The position numbers and the translations under genes are program-made. Under the pieces are notes generated by a model. It saw nothing but the letters and a program-made list of their open reading frames with translations. It did not search any database and was not told where the DNA came from. From Flavobacterium bernardetii (GTDB lineage Bacteria; Bacteroidota; Bacteroidia; Flavobacteriales; Flavobacteriaceae): a stretch of DNA of 64,000 nucleotides. Position 1 is the stretch's first letter, and each line of letters opens with the position of its first letter. The stretch lies in NCBI RefSeq assembly GCF_011305415.1, contig NZ_JAANOQ010000001.1, positions 521,631 to 585,630 on the forward strand, written 5' to 3'. This document shows positions 63,025 to 64,000 of this stretch, piece by piece.

Positions 63025-63399
63025 ATGATTCAAGACAAAAGATTTGTTTCTGGAAGAATCAAAAGTGTTGGTTTTGCTGTAAAAGGTGCTTATAAATTGG
63101 TTACTTCAGAACATAGCGTAATGGTTCAATTTTCCATTATGATATTAATGATTTTTGCTGGTTTTTATTTCGATATTTCTCGAGAAGAATGGATGTTACA
63201 AATTTTAGCATTTGGTTTAGTTTTGGGTATTGAAGGTTTGAACACCGCAGTAGAAAAAATTGCCGATTTTATTCATCCAGAATTTCATAACAGAATAGGT
63301 TTTATTAAAGATATTGCTGCTGGTGCTGTTTTGTTTGCCGCTTTTAGTGCAATTGCCGTTGGCGCATTAATTTATGTCCCAAAAATATTCAATTTATAA
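63025..63399 (+). CDS. Diacylglycerol kinase family protein (DgkA-like)
   Basis: This 124-residue protein with three membrane helices resembles DgkA/undecaprenol kinase. FAVKGAYKLVTSEHSVMVQF is the amphipathic start. GLVLGIEGLNTAVEKIADFI contains the catalytic Glu and the family signature ExxNTAxE. It would phosphorylate diacylglycerol or undecaprenol in the inner membrane. It lies between tpx and ftsK with very short gaps. Confidence 0.92.
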   Translation: MIQDKRFVSGRIKSVGFAVKGAYKLVTSEHSVMVQFSIMILMIFAGFYFDISREEWMLQILAFGLVLGIEGLNTAVEKIADFIHPEFHNRIGFIKDIAAGAVLFAAFSAIAVGALIYVPKIFNL

Positions 63400-63405
63400 A
63401 ATTTA

Positions 63406-64000
63406 ATGGCTAAAAAAGAAGTTTCAAATACATCCGAAAATAAATTAAGTAATTCAATTTTCAAAACATCACGTGGACAAAAATTCATTGTTGGTGTTTT
63501 GTTCGTTTTACTTGCTGTAATTTTATTATTGTCCTTTATATCTTATTATATATCAGGAAATAATGATCAAAGTCAAATTACCGAATTGAGCAACAGAAAT
63601 GTTGTAGTTGAAAATTGGTTGGGTAAAATTGGCGCTTGGCTGTCAGATGCTTTTTTACATAAAGGATTTGGAGTAGCTTCTTTTCTATTTGTAAAAATCT
63701 TCTTTTTAATTGGTGCCTATTTAATTGTTGATTTGCCTCTAAAAAAACTTAGAAAATCTACTTTTTGGGATTTATATTTAGTTGTTACTATTTCAATATT
63801 ATTCGGATTGTTATGGGATTTTATTCCACATTTATCAGGAATTATTGGTTTTGAAATTAACGATTTAATTCAAGATTATTCAGGAAAAATTGGTTCGATA
63901 TTATTGTTAGTTTTTGCAACAATTGTATTTCTTATTTTTAAAATAAAAGTTTCTCCAGATAAAGTAAAAGATTATTTAGAATCGAAAGCAACTCCTGTTG
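63406..64000 (+). CDS. ftsK: DNA translocase FtsK, N-terminal part (cut by window)
   Basis: The frame starts at ATG 63406 (MAKKEVSNTSENKL) and runs out of the window. The visible 198 codons show FtsK-type membrane helices (KFIVGVLFVLLAVILLLSFISYYISG, SFLFVKIFFLIGAYLIV, YLVVTISILFGLLWDFIP, SILLLVFATIVFLIF). FtsK anchors at the division septum and segregates chromosome ends. The motor domain lies beyond the edge, so the call rests on the membrane part and on location. Confidence 0.85.
   Translation, partial: MAKKEVSNTSENKLSNSIFKTSRGQKFIVGVLFVLLAVILLLSFISYYISGNNDQSQITELSNRNVVVENWLGKIGAWLSDAFLHKGFGVASFLFVKIFFLIGAYLIVDLPLKKLRKSTFWDLYLVVTISILFGLLWDFIPHLSGIIGFEINDLIQDYSGKIGSILLLVFATIVFLIFKIKVSPDKVKDYLESKATPV

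Noticed and set aside
1..64000. tRNA or rRNA genes
   Set aside because: Apart from the tRNA-like end of tmRNA, no cloverleaf with a T-arm GTTC motif or rRNA segment was recognised.

Overview
The window looks like chromosomal DNA of a member of the Flavobacteriaceae (Bacteroidota). The evidence is low G+C, A/T-ending codons, recurrent promoter boxes of the Bacteroidota type TAnnTTTG, a nuclease with a type IX secretion sorting tail, a proteorhodopsin with its retinal synthase, a fused E1 alpha-ketoacid dehydrogenase, and DUF4199, DUF4442, CreD and RhlE proteins of the usual flavobacterial kind. No species is claimed.

Positions 1 to about 20,800 are an integrated accessory element. Its mobility module reads left to right: tyrosine recombinase (cut by the window edge), an unknown protein, a DUF3853 helix-turn-helix protein, a VapE-type ATPase, a large inverted iteron-like cluster, a TOPRIM primase and a BfmA/BtgA-like mobilization accessory protein. 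No relaxase follows. Next come a convergent unknown gene and a long stem-forming sequence. A tightly packed co-directional run of six genes follows (6675-18670): a type IIG restriction-methyltransferase, an OLD-family ATPase/TOPRIM nuclease, a CoiA-like nuclease with a long charged coil, a vWA-DUF3883 fusion, an McrB with an EVE-like domain inserted inside its AAA+ motor, and McrC. An orphan XRE regulator and an AbiE-like toxin-antitoxin pair, each with an obvious palindromic operator, close the element. It ends against the 3' end of ssrA (tmRNA, minus strand), a classic integration site. The left end lies outside the window.

From 21,537 to 34,400 lie mostly core genes: an alanine/saccharopine dehydrogenase-like enzyme, a RES-Xre toxin-antitoxin pair, a sugar MFS transporter, and an NhaC-family transporter preceded by a structured leader that resembles part of an S-box. 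These are followed by CreD with a small winged-helix regulator, KdsA, a split YeeE/YedE sulfur transporter and a metal-binding chaperone. From 34,500 to 49,800 come ClpS, PrmA, the E1 fusion, an M1-like surface protein without its zinc motif, a secreted endonuclease I, malate dehydrogenase, tandem CxxC membrane proteins, nitronate monooxygenase and a polytopic membrane protein bracketed by direct repeats. From 49,900 to the end come a divergent proteorhodopsin-blh pair, DnaK (possible sigma-54 promoter), RarD, RhlE, L-serine dehydratase, a DUF389 protein, PanB, a decayed four-helix-bundle gene, a pseudouridine synthase, Tpx, a diacylglycerol kinase-family protein and the start of FtsK.

The most promising candidate for an undescribed system is the defence operon, in particular the vWA-DUF3883 and CoiA-like coiled-coil genes placed directly before an EVE-inserted McrBC. 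No searches were run. Family names rest on motifs visible in the translations.
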